Shown: positions 8,629-16,960, numbered from the stretch's first letter. The stretch is DNA of 64,000 nucleotides from Endozoicomonas gorgoniicola (GCF_025562715.2 NZ_JAPFCC010000001.1:3552501-3616500), one strand, 5' to 3'. Program-made: numbers and translations. The notes: generated by a model from the sequence alone, not told the origin.

Positions 8629-9381
8629 TTATAAGGATTTTTCTGAGGGTGTCAGTAATGCCTGAACCCACTTAGTACGTCTTTCCCGGCTAAGAATCTC
8701 AGCTCTCATTCGCATCAACAGAACTACTGCAAAAAACAGGTAAAAGGCCACAATAGAGATCAGAAGCGGCCATAGCATCTCCGGAGCCATTGATGGTTTG
8801 CTGGTCAGTTTGAGTGTTGCTCCCTGGTGCAGGGTATTCCACCATTCAACAGAAAATTTGATAATGGGCAGGTTGACCACACCGACCAGCGCCAGGATGG
8901 CACAGGCTTTTGATGCAGCATGAGTTCCGTTTATTGCCCCTCTTAAAGCAATGATTCCCAGATAAAGAAAGAGAAGAACCAGCATTGATGTAAGACGTGC
9001 ATCCCAGACCCACCAGGTACCCCAGGTGGGTTTACCCCATATCGCACCGGTCACCAGAGCAAGAAAGCAGAAGGAGGCACCCACCGGCGCACTGCACTGC
9101 AAAGCAATATCCGCCAGTTTTATCTTCCAGATCAGGCTGATAGCGGCCGCTATTGCCATCATGGCATAAATTGCTGAAGCCAGAAACGCACTGGGTACGT
9201 GAAGAAAAATAATTCGATAGCTGTTTCCCTGAAGGTAATCCGGCGGGGCAAACAATAACCCCCATCCTAAACCTGTAAAGATCAGCAGTGCAGCTGACAG
9301 TGCCAGCCATGGCAACCATCGACCACTGATTTCGTAGAACCATTTGGGAGAACCCAGTCTGTGGAAAATACGCCAGCTCAT
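8629..9381 (-). CDS. ccmC: Heme exporter / heme-handling protein CcmC
   Basis: This 250-residue inner-membrane protein with six predicted membrane segments loads heme onto CcmE. The WWD motif GTWWVWDARLTS is near residues 125-136. Conserved histidines, in FLHVPSA near residue 60 and EWWNTLHQGAT near 184, are the expected heme ligands. It is the first gene of the operon in this window and is separated from ccmD by 84 bp. The ccmA and ccmB genes that normally precede it are absent; instead there is a DnaA-box region and a rhodanese gene. Confidence 0.95.
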   Translation of the reverse strand: MSWRIFHRLGSPKWFYEISGRWLPWLALSAALLIFTGLGWGLLFAPPDYLQGNSYRIIFLHVPSAFLASAIYAMMAIAAAISLIWKIKLADIALQCSAPVGASFCFLALVTGAIWGKPTWGTWWVWDARLTSMLVLLFLYLGIIALRGAINGTHAASKACAILALVGVVNLPIIKFSVEWWNTLHQGATLKLTSKPSMAPEMLWPLLISIVAFYLFFAVVLLMRMRAEILSRERRTKWVQALLTPSEKSL

Positions 9382-9602
9382 TACTGCTTAGACTATCTCG
9401 TTGTTATTACTATCAAAATGCAATTTTTATCACCAGAGGTGACGAAAACCGCATTTTCCGCTGGTGGCTGTTTATTAATTTTTACTATGGAGATGTAATG
9501 TCCATCGCCACAGGTAACGAAACAGTACCGGATTTTATCTGAAATGCACAGATGAATAAGACAGAAAACCACATTCAGCAGCAGGGAGGAGGAAAAAAAC
9601 GG

Positions 9603-9657
9603 TTATCCACAGGCCATTACCCACAGACAAGAGCCAAACACTCAAACCTGTGGATAA
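9603..9657. promoter_or_regulatory. Cluster of three DnaA-box sequences
   Basis: A perfect TTATCCACA lies at 9603-9611, a one-mismatch TTACCCACA at 9617-9625, and a perfect box in the opposite orientation (TGTGGATAA) at 9649-9657. The outer boxes form an 11-bp inverted repeat. Read on the minus strand it follows the rhodanese stop codon and precedes a run of seven Ts, so it could also act as a terminator stem. No AT-rich unwinding region or dnaA/dnaN/gyrB neighbours are present. Confidence 0.55.
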
Positions 9658-9669
9658 GGCAGACAGAAA

Positions 9670-10125
9670 TTACTCAGGTCTCATGGTGACGACTTCTTCT
9701 GGTTCAGAGTCAGACCTCAGGGTGACAGGGAAATCCAGCGCCAGCCACGAATAGTAACCATCCCGGAAGAAAAACACACGTTTGTATCCCCAGAGCGCAG
9801 CAAGATAGCTGGCGATAGCGCCGCGCATGTGGTAAGTGCTGTTCCCATAGATCACGATTGGCGTATTCTTGTCCAAAGTACCTGGCATAAAGAGCTGCCG
9901 AAAGCCCGATTTCAGGTCAAGATTGTGGGCTCCATCAACCCTTCCCCAACGCCACTGGTCCAGAGGGCGGACATCGATAAACAGAGCACCCAGCTCGTGC
10001 AGTCTTTTGGCCTGATGGGTATTGACTGTGACGACATCCTTGATATTGACGGGCGCTTCCTGTGCGGAGAGAAAAGAGCTGGACAAGGCAAGAATGATTC
10101 CTGCTACATAAGAAATCCATTTCAT
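9670..10125 (-). CDS. Periplasmic rhodanese-like domain protein lacking the catalytic cysteine
   Basis: This 151-residue protein has a Sec signal peptide (cleavage near SAQ, residue 21) and one rhodanese homology domain. The FIDVRPLDQWRWGRVDGAHNL segment (49-69) and the C-terminal FFFRDGYYSWLALDFPV segment are typical. The active-site loop reads VIYGNSTYHMRGA, with Gly94 where sulfurtransferases carry the persulfide cysteine. It is therefore probably a binding or structural relative rather than an active sulfurtransferase. It sits between fliA and the ccm operon on the same strand, but 288 bp and the DnaA-box cluster separate it from ccmC. Confidence 0.85.
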   Translation of the reverse strand: MKWISYVAGIILALSSSFLSAQEAPVNIKDVVTVNTHQAKRLHELGALFIDVRPLDQWRWGRVDGAHNLDLKSGFRQLFMPGTLDKNTPIVIYGNSTYHMRGAIASYLAALWGYKRVFFFRDGYYSWLALDFPVTLRSDSEPEEVVTMRPE

Positions 10126-10359
10126 ATTGATACAGTCCGTTATAAAACTTCTTAATAAAAAAGTATATGGAGCGCATGACGGCTTACATGGAACATTAAG
10201 AAACTAAAAACCGCCTGTTCAAAGCGATGCAGTATATAAACTGTGCAAACTAATGAATTAACCAGCAGAAACTGGCCTGTTCAGCAGTAGAAACCCGGCC
10301 ACTCTTCGATAAGAAGCCATTACTAATTGTTGGATTGGGAATGAACCCACTGGAAGAGC

Positions 10360-11124
10360 TCAGCTCAACCAGTGGTGAAGTTTGCCTCTGAGCCGAAGGG
10401 CTGCCTGAGAATGAATCTGGCTGACGCGGGATTCACTGACACCCAGCACCTTGCCGATTTCCTTGAGGTTCATCTCTTCATCGTAATAAAGCATCAGAAC
10501 CAGCTTTTCCCGTTCTGGCAGTTTTTCAATCGCATCCACCAGGGCATATTTGAATTTTTCTTCCTGGGTGTCTGCCTGAGGTCCCTGATCACCAGAGCGC
10601 GCCTGCATTCTTGATTCTTCACTGTCAAACAGCTCTTCAAAACTGAACAGACGGCAACCACGCAGATCACTGAGAATTGTGTAAAACTCTCCCACTTTTA
10701 CATTGAGTTCTGCGGCTACTTCAAAGTCCCTCGCATCACGTCCGAGTCTTGCTTCTACTTTTTGTACGGCCTCTGATACTTTCCGACTGTTGCGATAAAC
10801 AGACCTTGGTCCCCAGTCACCTTTGCGAATTTCATCCAGCATCGCCCCCCGAATACGAATACCGGCAAAGGTTTCGAAGCTCGCACCTTTTGTAGCATCG
10901 TATTTTCCGGCTGCTTCCAGCAGCCCGATCATGCCCGACTGAACCAGGTCATCAATCTGAACACTGGCAGGCATTCTGGCAGCAAGATGATTAGCAATTC
11001 GTTTCACCAATCCACGATGCAGTTCAACCAGCTCAGTCACTTCTGCCTTTTTCCGTTTTTTCTGTGCTTCAGTCAGTTCCGCTTCAGAAGGCTGCTTGCC
11101 AGACTTTTGAGTGATCTCGTTCAT
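10360..11124 (-). CDS. fliA: RNA polymerase sigma factor FliA (sigma-28)
   Basis: This 254-residue flagellar sigma factor directs late flagellar and chemotaxis promoters. Region 2 (LVKRIANHLAARMPASVQIDDLVQSGMIGLLEAAGKYD, then RIRGAMLDEIR) lies near residues 40-100. Region 3 follows. Region 4, with the helix-turn-helix EEMNLKEIGKVLGVSESRVSQIHSQAALRLRG, occupies about residues 212-250. Two bases separate its start from the fleN stop, so the two are cotranscribed. The chemotaxis genes that follow fliA in Pseudomonas and relatives are not present. A 7-bp inverted repeat spans the stop codon (10347-10375). Confidence 0.96.
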   Translation of the reverse strand: MNEITQKSGKQPSEAELTEAQKKRKKAEVTELVELHRGLVKRIANHLAARMPASVQIDDLVQSGMIGLLEAAGKYDATKGASFETFAGIRIRGAMLDEIRKGDWGPRSVYRNSRKVSEAVQKVEARLGRDARDFEVAAELNVKVGEFYTILSDLRGCRLFSFEELFDSEESRMQARSGDQGPQADTQEEKFKYALVDAIEKLPEREKLVLMLYYDEEMNLKEIGKVLGVSESRVSQIHSQAALRLRGKLHHWLS

Positions 11125-11126
11125 GA

Positions 11127-11945
11127 TTAAACCCTTTCTTTTATTCTTGTTGGTAAAAAGAACTCAATGCGCCCACGGGGAGGCGTAACTGGCATGGAAT
11201 GCAGTTGATGGGCAATTCGAAGAATGGCTTTGGACGCACGACAATCCGGGTTATGTTCAAGCAGCGCTTTTTGTTCTTTCAGAGATTCTGCAACCGTCTT
11301 GTCAAAAGGAATGGTTCCCAGGAATCGCAAAACAATCTCAACTTCGTCTTTTAATTGTGCCTGCAGCTTTTCAAACTGCTGCGCCCCGGAACGACGATTA
11401 CTCACTGCATTGACGATGATGCCGAATTTCTGGACACCATAAATCCGGTATAAAACCCGAATTAAACGCAAAGCGTCGAGTAATGAAACCACTTCCTGAT
11501 TAACAACAATGAGAATTTCTCCTGCTGCCTGAATCAGGGTGATATTGTCTGGTGCCAGACCCGGAGAGGTATCAAGAATAAGGGTATCGAGAGAGGGAGC
11601 AAGGGGTTCCAGACTATCAATCATTTCAACAGCATGGCTGACATTAATTGACTCCCGCCAAATAGGCTTTCCTCCAGGGGTAAGCACATTAACACCAGAA
11701 GGTCCCTGTCTTAAAAGACCGTGACCATAGGCTTCTATACGACTGGTTTCAGGAGCGTTCATATCGAGGTCTTTCTCAAGACCCAGGGTAACCCCCACAT
11801 CTGGAACATCCAGGTTACCATCGACCAGAACAACTTTTCGTCCTTTTTTGGCCAGTGCCAGTGCCAGGTTCACAGATATCAGTGTTTTACCTACCCCGCC
11901 TTTACACCCCGCGACCGCAATCACTTGTTTTGTTGATGAGTTCAT
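11127..11945 (-). CDS. fleN: Flagellar number regulator FleN (FlhG), MinD-like ATPase
   Basis: This 272-residue ParA/MinD-family ATPase limits polar flagellum number by antagonising FleQ. The deviant Walker A GCKGGVGKTLISVNLALALA is at residues 13-32. Switch elements LVDGNLDVPDVG and LILDTSPGLAP follow. The C-terminal region (HQLHSMPVTPPRGRIEFFLPTR) is FlhG-like. Its usual partner gene flhF is not upstream; a 585-bp AT-rich region and then the fleQ 3' end are found instead. It heads a two-gene operon with fliA. Confidence 0.93.
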   Translation of the reverse strand: MNSSTKQVIAVAGCKGGVGKTLISVNLALALAKKGRKVVLVDGNLDVPDVGVTLGLEKDLDMNAPETSRIEAYGHGLLRQGPSGVNVLTPGGKPIWRESINVSHAVEMIDSLEPLAPSLDTLILDTSPGLAPDNITLIQAAGEILIVVNQEVVSLLDALRLIRVLYRIYGVQKFGIIVNAVSNRRSGAQQFEKLQAQLKDEVEIVLRFLGTIPFDKTVAESLKEQKALLEHNPDCRASKAILRIAHQLHSMPVTPPRGRIEFFLPTRIKERV

Positions 11946-12475
11946 AATTGACCAGCTTCAGATTTGAGTTTGTCGACATTTAAAAACGACATTTATCTTT
12001 TACCGCTACATCAATTCCTTACTTCAACAACTTTTTTAATGTCACCTTTTATATAACAAGTCTTATGCCAGTCTTTTAAAAAACAGCAAATACACGAGTT
12101 GTCACCACCTTGACGTGGCAATAATTTGACCAGGTAACAAAAGCAACAGATAACTCATTGATTATGTTGATTTTTATTTTTATCGTTCATTTTTCTGGCG
12201 TGATAATAAATTGACACCACACAAACACTGTCACCATTTAATACAAACTGGTTGTTTTTTTGAAAAGCGTAACGAAAATTAATTGACAGTGTCAGTTTAT
12301 AGTGACGAATTAATGACAAATTATTCAGATTAAAACTGGAAAATTTGACATTTTTTTGTCATTTGCAGATGACATACATAACAAAAATAAAAACGACATC
12401 TTTATGTCATTTTTATTTTTACTTAAAGAAACAGGAATGAATTACGAACGAGATGAACAAGTGATTTATTCAAAC
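11946..12475. other. AT-rich region upstream of fleN-fliA with repeated TTGAC/TGACA motifs
   Basis: No convincing gene is present in this stretch. It holds many TGACA/TGTCA half-sites and several hairpins, for example TGACA-TTTTTTT-TGTCA near 12347-12363. A long AT-rich inverted repeat at about 12383-12418 has the arms AAAATAAAAA(C)GACAT and ATGTC(A)TTTTTATTTT. It must contain the fleN-fliA promoter on the minus strand. The density of TTGAC-type motifs is compatible with FleQ control. Confidence 0.5.
12203..12216. promoter_or_regulatory. Candidate FleQ box upstream of fleN
   Basis: The sequence ATAATAAATTGACA resembles the Pseudomonas FleQ binding pattern GTCAATAAATTGAC, matching fully in its right half. 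A second TTGACAGTGTC sequence lies about 70 bp away. FleN antagonises FleQ, so autoregulation through this region is plausible, but the match is by eye only. Confidence 0.3.
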
Positions 12476-12514
12476 AAAAAAAAACGCCATAGACAGGTCT
12501 ATGGCGTTTTTTTT
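12476..12514. terminator. Bidirectional intrinsic terminator after fleQ
   Basis: Perfect 10-bp arms CGCCATAGAC (12485-12494) and GTCTATGGCG (12497-12506) are flanked by nine As and eight Ts. It lies 17 bp past the fleQ stop codon and works in either direction. Confidence 0.93.
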
Positions 12515-12530
12515 CAGGTCAGGAAAATAA

Positions 12531-13991
12531 TTAGCGGGCAGTTTCTTCGTAGCGGTGCAAACTGTACTTTCTCATTTTTTCAACCAGTGTCGTACGACGA
12601 ATTTGAAGCTTATCAGCAGCCCTGGCAACAACATTATTACAGTCACTTAACGCCTGCTGAATCAGGCTTTTTTCCAGACGGGTCAGAAATTCTTTCAGGT
12701 CCAGACCACCGACCGGTAGCACAGCCAGATCATCCACACCGCCACTGCCTGCTGGTTGAATACTATCGGGGAAGAGATCAGCAACACCGTCATCGTCACC
12801 GGTATGCTGATCAAAATGGCAGAAATTTGGCGGCAGATCCTGAATACCCACAACACCATAGGGGTACATCACTGCCAGGCGCTCCAGCAGATTGGCCATC
12901 TCCCGGACATTACCCGGCCAGTCATGACGACACAAAGAAAGAATAGAGGCAGAACTAAGCCGGATAGAACCCCTGCCCTGCTTTTCCATTGCACCCACCA
13001 GTTCATTAAGAATCAGTGGAATATCCTCAGGTCGCTCTCTGAGGGCAGGCATTTCAATCGGGAATACATTTAACCGGTAATAGAGGTCTTCCCGGAACTC
13101 ACCCACCTCAATCATATCTTTAAGGTTTTTATGGGTAGCGGCAATGATTCTGACATTCACCTCGATGGGTTCAGAGCCACCTACACGATCAAAGGTTCTT
13201 TCCTGCAACACACGCAGCAGCTTGACCTGCATGTGCATGGGCATATCACCGATTTCATCCAGGAACAGAGTGCCACCCTGAGCCAGCTCAAAGCGCCCTT
13301 TCCGGGTAGCAACTGCACCGGTAAAAGAACCCTTTTCATGGCCAAAGAGTTCGCTTTCGAGCAGGTCGTGGGGAATCGCACCACAATTCACCGGAACAAA
13401 AGGTCCACCCTTCCGGTCAGAATGTTCGTGCAGATTACGCGCCACCACTTCCTTGCCGGTTCCAGACTCTCCGGTTATCAGCACGCTGACATCACTGTTT
13501 GCCACTTTCGACATGGCGGCTCGCACTTTACGAATTCTTTCCCCTTTGCCCACCAGCCCGCGAAACAGTTCCACCTGGTGATTAAAACCGGTTTGGTGCA
13601 CCTGTCGCCACTGCTCACGATACACCTGCCCATAGTGCAGACACGAAAGCAGCTGCGGCTTGGTGCAAGGCCAGTCGATGCGGGCAATAATTTGACGGCG
13701 AAGTGAGGATTGAAGGTTTTCAGGAAGGGGTTCAGCAACACGAACGACCGGTACACCTCCGCTCCAGCGCTGTATGCGGGCAATCATTCCCTGCAGAGAG
13801 CTTTCAGCCTGAAGAAAATCTCCCAGAAACAAGGCACAGAAGCCACCCTTGTCCATGTCGCTGACGGCTTCTTCCCAGTATGCCGCACCAATAGCCTTGG
13901 TGCGATACCCCATAAATTCAAGTATGGTGCTGAGGTCATGGCGACGCTGCTGAGCGTCTTCTATGATAAGCACCTGATCCACTGTCTCCAT
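12531..13991 (-). CDS. fleQ: Sigma-54-dependent flagellar master regulator FleQ (FlrA)
   Basis: This enhancer-binding activator has an atypical N-terminal receiver-like FleQ domain (residues 1-130). A AAA+ domain follows, with Walker A GESGTGKE and sigma-54 contact loop GSFTGA (most relatives have GAFTGA). Walker B GGTLFLDEIGD is intact. A C-terminal Fis-type helix-turn-helix (ARAADKLQIRRTTLVEKMRKY) ends the protein. It activates class II flagellar genes and often represses exopolysaccharide genes in a c-di-GMP-dependent way. I place the start at the ATG at 13991, giving 486 residues close to FleQ/FlrA length; upstream ATG (14012) and TTG (14015) codons are in frame but lack a better ribosome site. 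It ends in a strong terminator. Confidence 0.94.
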   Translation of the reverse strand: METVDQVLIIEDAQQRRHDLSTILEFMGYRTKAIGAAYWEEAVSDMDKGGFCALFLGDFLQAESSLQGMIARIQRWSGGVPVVRVAEPLPENLQSSLRRQIIARIDWPCTKPQLLSCLHYGQVYREQWRQVHQTGFNHQVELFRGLVGKGERIRKVRAAMSKVANSDVSVLITGESGTGKEVVARNLHEHSDRKGGPFVPVNCGAIPHDLLESELFGHEKGSFTGAVATRKGRFELAQGGTLFLDEIGDMPMHMQVKLLRVLQERTFDRVGGSEPIEVNVRIIAATHKNLKDMIEVGEFREDLYYRLNVFPIEMPALRERPEDIPLILNELVGAMEKQGRGSIRLSSASILSLCRHDWPGNVREMANLLERLAVMYPYGVVGIQDLPPNFCHFDQHTGDDDGVADLFPDSIQPAGSGGVDDLAVLPVGGLDLKEFLTRLEKSLIQQALSDCNNVVARAADKLQIRRTTLVEKMRKYSLHRYEETAR

Positions 13992-14250
13992 TGTAACGAC
14001 GGTCCCTGTCATCAAAGCAATGAAAAAAAACAGCTTGAATTAATCAGAATCGCTATAAAACATACTCTTATTAATTCATTTAAGGCCTAAATAACTGTTT
14101 CGTCAAATTTATTTCGAACTTTAATGAATTTTTATCGGGATTTTTGCAATTTGTCGGAAATGCGGCTGTGTTTTGGGAGGGGTCAAGTGTTTTTTTATGC
14201 TTATTAACCGATAAAAGCCTTTAAGCTGAAGTCTCTTATCTATTAACCGT

Positions 14251-14949
14251 CATTCACCACACTATTCAGGAATAAATTTCTTGGTACGTTGAGCCCAAAA
14301 TAAAAATGATCGTCGATTGCCTCTCTGATATTCCAACCATGTGTTTCTCCGTCCCGTTAACCGACAGTACATGAATCCCATCAAAGCACAGGAAAACCCA
14401 TCTGCCCGTTGGATTCTGGGCTGGTTTCTTCTTCATGTCCGGGAACGTTCGGCTCTGCCTTTTCAGTTCATAGCGGATTCGATGCTGAATTGCAGCATAG
14501 ACCATAAGACAGAGTGTCATCACCATTAACAGGACCTCAATACGCTCAGGTTTTTTGAGATACAGTGAAGACACCAGAAAATCAGGGCTCTTCAGGAAGC
14601 GAAAACCTCTCTCAACCTGCTGCTGGGATTTACACGTCCTCAGTAGTTCGCCAGCGTCAAGCCGGGCTGTATCTGTATCGTTGGTTGCCAGAACAAAACA
14701 ACCCAACGATGCTTCTGCATCACGACGAGTCTGTACAGCAACCGTGCAGGAGCCTGTCACATAATATTCATAGTGGTCGGGAACCCTCCCATCAGCAGGA
14801 CGGCCTTTGGTTTTATAGCAGGGACTCTCGATGATCTCAGGTTCAGCCCGGCAGTATACGGACTGTTTTTGCCATAGCTTGAAAGCTTCCATGGCATCCG
14901 ATTCGATAGATAGCAGCTATTAGGAAAATGTCATGCTGGGTGGTGAATG
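14251..14949. mobile_element. Internally deleted IS1634-family element
   Basis: The ends carry perfect 10-bp inverted repeats CATTCACCAC (14251-14260) and GTGGTGAATG (14940-14949). These bracket the C-terminal third of an IS1634-type transposase. At about 700 bp it is far shorter than the usual 1.7-2 kb, so most of the transposase has been lost while the ends remain. No clear target duplication is visible, which fits an old remnant. Confidence 0.65.
14266..14919 (-). pseudogene. IS1634-family transposase, C-terminal remnant
   Basis: The open frame begins after a TAG at 14917-14919 and reads LLSIESDAMEAFKLW before continuing through 208 residues from the first ATG (14892). The segments GFRFLKSPDFLVSSLYLKKPERI and LLMVMTLCLMVYAAIQHRIRYEL are characteristic of the C-terminal catalytic region of IS1634 transposases. 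These are normally about 500-560 residues. The N-terminal domain and the first two catalytic acids are missing, so no active enzyme can be made. Confidence 0.8.
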
Positions 14950-15117
14950 TCGGGTTACACGCCGATCTTTGCATTTATCTGCTGCCTGAGTATTCAAATC
15001 ATTAAAATAGGAGGAGGTAAACCATAGACTGAATCAAAGATATCCGGGCGAATCAGCAAAGTTGGCAGGATTTCTGCGTCATAGAGCCAGAACCCAGGTT
15101 CGACTATTCTTGGAGTT

Positions 15118-15567
15118 ATGAAGCGCCCTCTGAACAAACCTGCTTATAAGGTTAACCTGATCCGGCAACATTGCATTTGTGAAAGCAACTATCACAAACT
15201 GCTGAAGCTGTTACCTGACCTGGACAAGCAGGATGAATACACGTTACTGGTCAGTCATTCTGTACATCAGGGACAGATGCATTTTCATGTACAGAACCGC
15301 GCCCGGTATACGACAACTCTTCGCATCACGTTCGAAGCAGACTGGAGCCAGTGGCTTGCCCTGCCGACCATGCAGGTTCGTCTTTATCACGATGCTGCCA
15401 TGGCAGAAGTGACCAGCGTACAGAAAATTCGTTATTTTGAACCAGTGTACTCCTACCCCAATGACAAAATGTTACTGCCCGATGAGAAAGAACAGCTGAA
15501 TCTTTTTCTGTCAGACTGGTTAAATTTCTGTTTCAGCGGTGGTCATGTTCATTACGGAATCGTTTGA
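15118..15567 (+). CDS. yqiB: DUF1249 family protein (YqiB)
   Basis: This 149-residue protein matches the YqiB family in its length, its YKVNLIRQHCICESNYHKLLKLLPD start and its central VQNRARYTTTLRI segment. The molecular function of the family is not established. A GGAG five bases before the ATG supports the start. It is followed 72 bp later by cpdA, the same order as yqiB-cpdA in enterobacteria. The ADP-ribose pyrophosphatase gene nudF, usually upstream, is absent; the IS1634 remnant ends about 170 bp before this gene. An orphan strong ribosome site (GGAGGAGGT near 15009) upstream has no matching gene. Confidence 0.88.
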   Translation: MKRPLNKPAYKVNLIRQHCICESNYHKLLKLLPDLDKQDEYTLLVSHSVHQGQMHFHVQNRARYTTTLRITFEADWSQWLALPTMQVRLYHDAAMAEVTSVQKIRYFEPVYSYPNDKMLLPDEKEQLNLFLSDWLNFCFSGGHVHYGIV

Positions 15568-15639
15568 TCCATCACGCTCACTGACCTGCAAACCTGATAC
15601 ACTGTAGTATCTTTAAACCTGCCCTTCCTGAGCGAAAGA

Positions 15640-16422
15640 ATGAGCAAAATCCGAGTTGTCCAGATTTCTGATTGTCATGTGTTTGGCAATACAGAAGGTC
15701 GTTTGATGGGAGTCGATACCCGCGCGAGCCTGCGTGGCATTCTGGATGATATTGAACAGCGCCTGAACAGCATTGACCTGATCGTAGTCACTGGGGACCT
15801 GAGCCAGGATGATAGTAAAGCGTCCTATCAATGGATACAGCAACAGCTCGAGACCCTGAAAATCCCCTATTACTGGCTGGCTGGCAACCACGATATCACA
15901 GCCATGATGCAGGAAGTCTGTCCGGCAGCCATGCAAAAATCCGTTATAAGGAGAAACTGGCAGCTACTACTGCTGGACTCTCATCTGGATGATGGAATTC
16001 CCGGCCTTTTGTCCGACCCGGAGCTGGACTATATGGAACAGCAGTTGAGGCGGTATCCGGATCATCACACCCTGATCGCCTTTCATCATCCGGCTTACAC
16101 CATCAACAGCCCGTGGCTGGACAAGATAAACCTTCAGAACAGCGAGGCATTCTGGGAACGGATAAACCGGCACACGAACGTCAAAGTGGTGATTAACGGC
16201 CACATTCATCAGGTGCAGGAATGGCAGCAAGGCCTTGTCCGGGTACTCTCAGCACCCTCAACCGCTGTTCAGTTCAAACCAGAATCTTATGATTTCTGCC
16301 TCGACAGCCAACCGCCTGGCTATCGGCTCATCGACCTGCAGTCAGACGGTTCCCTGAATACTCAGGTTATCCGCCTGCCTGAATACAGCCAATCTCCGGA
16401 TTTTACCTCGTCAGGTTATTGA
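15640..16422 (+). CDS. cpdA: 3',5'-cyclic-AMP phosphodiesterase CpdA
   Basis: This 260-residue class III phosphodiesterase hydrolyses cAMP to AMP and so tempers CRP-dependent regulation. All metallophosphoesterase motifs are visible in order: QISDCH (residues 8-13), GDLSQD (51-56), AGNHD (86-90), AFHHPA (about 147-152) and NGHIHQ (186-191). These supply the two-metal site. Length and motif spacing match CpdA. A weak hairpin (16460-16497) follows. Confidence 0.94.
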   Translation: MSKIRVVQISDCHVFGNTEGRLMGVDTRASLRGILDDIEQRLNSIDLIVVTGDLSQDDSKASYQWIQQQLETLKIPYYWLAGNHDITAMMQEVCPAAMQKSVIRRNWQLLLLDSHLDDGIPGLLSDPELDYMEQQLRRYPDHHTLIAFHHPAYTINSPWLDKINLQNSEAFWERINRHTNVKVVINGHIHQVQEWQQGLVRVLSAPSTAVQFKPESYDFCLDSQPPGYRLIDLQSDGSLNTQVIRLPEYSQSPDFTSSGY

Positions 16423-16564
16423 AACCTCTGTTTTATATAAGCTTTTATTATTAACAATGCCCGCTGCTTTCCTAAATTTATTAATAGGAGCAGCGGGATT
16501 GTCGGCCAATAAAACCAATCAGTCCCGCTGCGTTGTTCCTGAAGTAGTAAAGAAAGGAGTCTTT

Positions 16565-16807
16565 ATGTCCAGGGTGAGGTCAATGCAGTACGACGACCAG
16601 GATCAAATCTATTGGGATGGCGGTCAGGAAGTCCGTAAAACCCAATCTGCCAGAGATCGCTGTAAGAAAAGAAAGTCAAAATCCATCCGTCGCGGTATTG
16701 ATGAATACTGGGAAAAGCACCAGTTGCATCAAGATACGGCTGACGGTTATGAAAGTTTTGATGAATTTGATGATTCTGACAGGTTTAATGACAGTACTTT
16801 GCATTAG
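16565..16807 (+). CDS. Small charged protein of unknown function (80 aa)
   Basis: The ATG at 16565 is preceded by a strong GAAAGGAG ribosome site; the frame is open further upstream but without such a site. The protein has no signal peptide. It has a basic middle (RDRCKKRKSKSIRRGIDEYWEKHQL) and an acidic Asp/Phe-rich end (YESFDEFDDSDRFND). The pattern recalls small PA3496-like proteins of pseudomonads, but I cannot confirm this. It probably follows cpdA as an independent unit. Confidence 0.55.
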   Translation: MSRVRSMQYDDQDQIYWDGGQEVRKTQSARDRCKKRKSKSIRRGIDEYWEKHQLHQDTADGYESFDEFDDSDRFNDSTLH

Positions 16808-16811
16808 CCTT

Positions 16812-16865
16812 ATTCGTTGCTCATCACCACTGCGCCCCTGCCGGAAGCGATAAGCCATGCTCAAC
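16812..16865 (-). pseudogene. 54-bp duplicate fragment of the CDF-SPFH fusion gene
   Basis: This segment matches 22435-22488 at about 50 of 54 positions in the same orientation; a 45-bp core differs at one base. On the minus strand it encodes LSMAYRFRQ-RSGDE-RI, residues 55-72 of the cation-efflux domain of the fusion protein. It is too short to function and looks like a rearrangement scar. Confidence 0.75.
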
Positions 16866-16942
16866 GATCCGTTTTCATGCTGCCAACGGTGATATAAAAA
16901 TGAACTATGTCAAAATAGGGAATCGCATCCTGAAAAAAGAAT

Positions 16943-16960
16943 GTGGCCGTCCCTGGCCAC
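16943..16960 (-). terminator. Terminator of the amidohydrolase gene
   Basis: GTGGCC/GGCCAC arms with a 6-base loop are followed on the minus strand by ATTC and six Ts. It lies 25 bp after the amidohydrolase stop codon. Confidence 0.7.

Noticed and set aside
9603..9657. Chromosomal replication origin
   Set aside because: Three DnaA boxes alone are too few, with no AT-rich unwinding region and no dnaA, dnaN, gyrB, gidA or parAB neighbours.
12347..12418. CRISPR-like array from repeated TGACAT motifs
   Set aside because: The motifs are short, irregularly spaced and lack unique spacers of constant length; they are hairpin arms in AT-rich sequence.
12356..12946. Plus-strand frame of 196 codons across the fleQ terminator
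   Set aside because: It reads through the intrinsic terminator and into antisense fleQ; no ribosome site or domain supports it.
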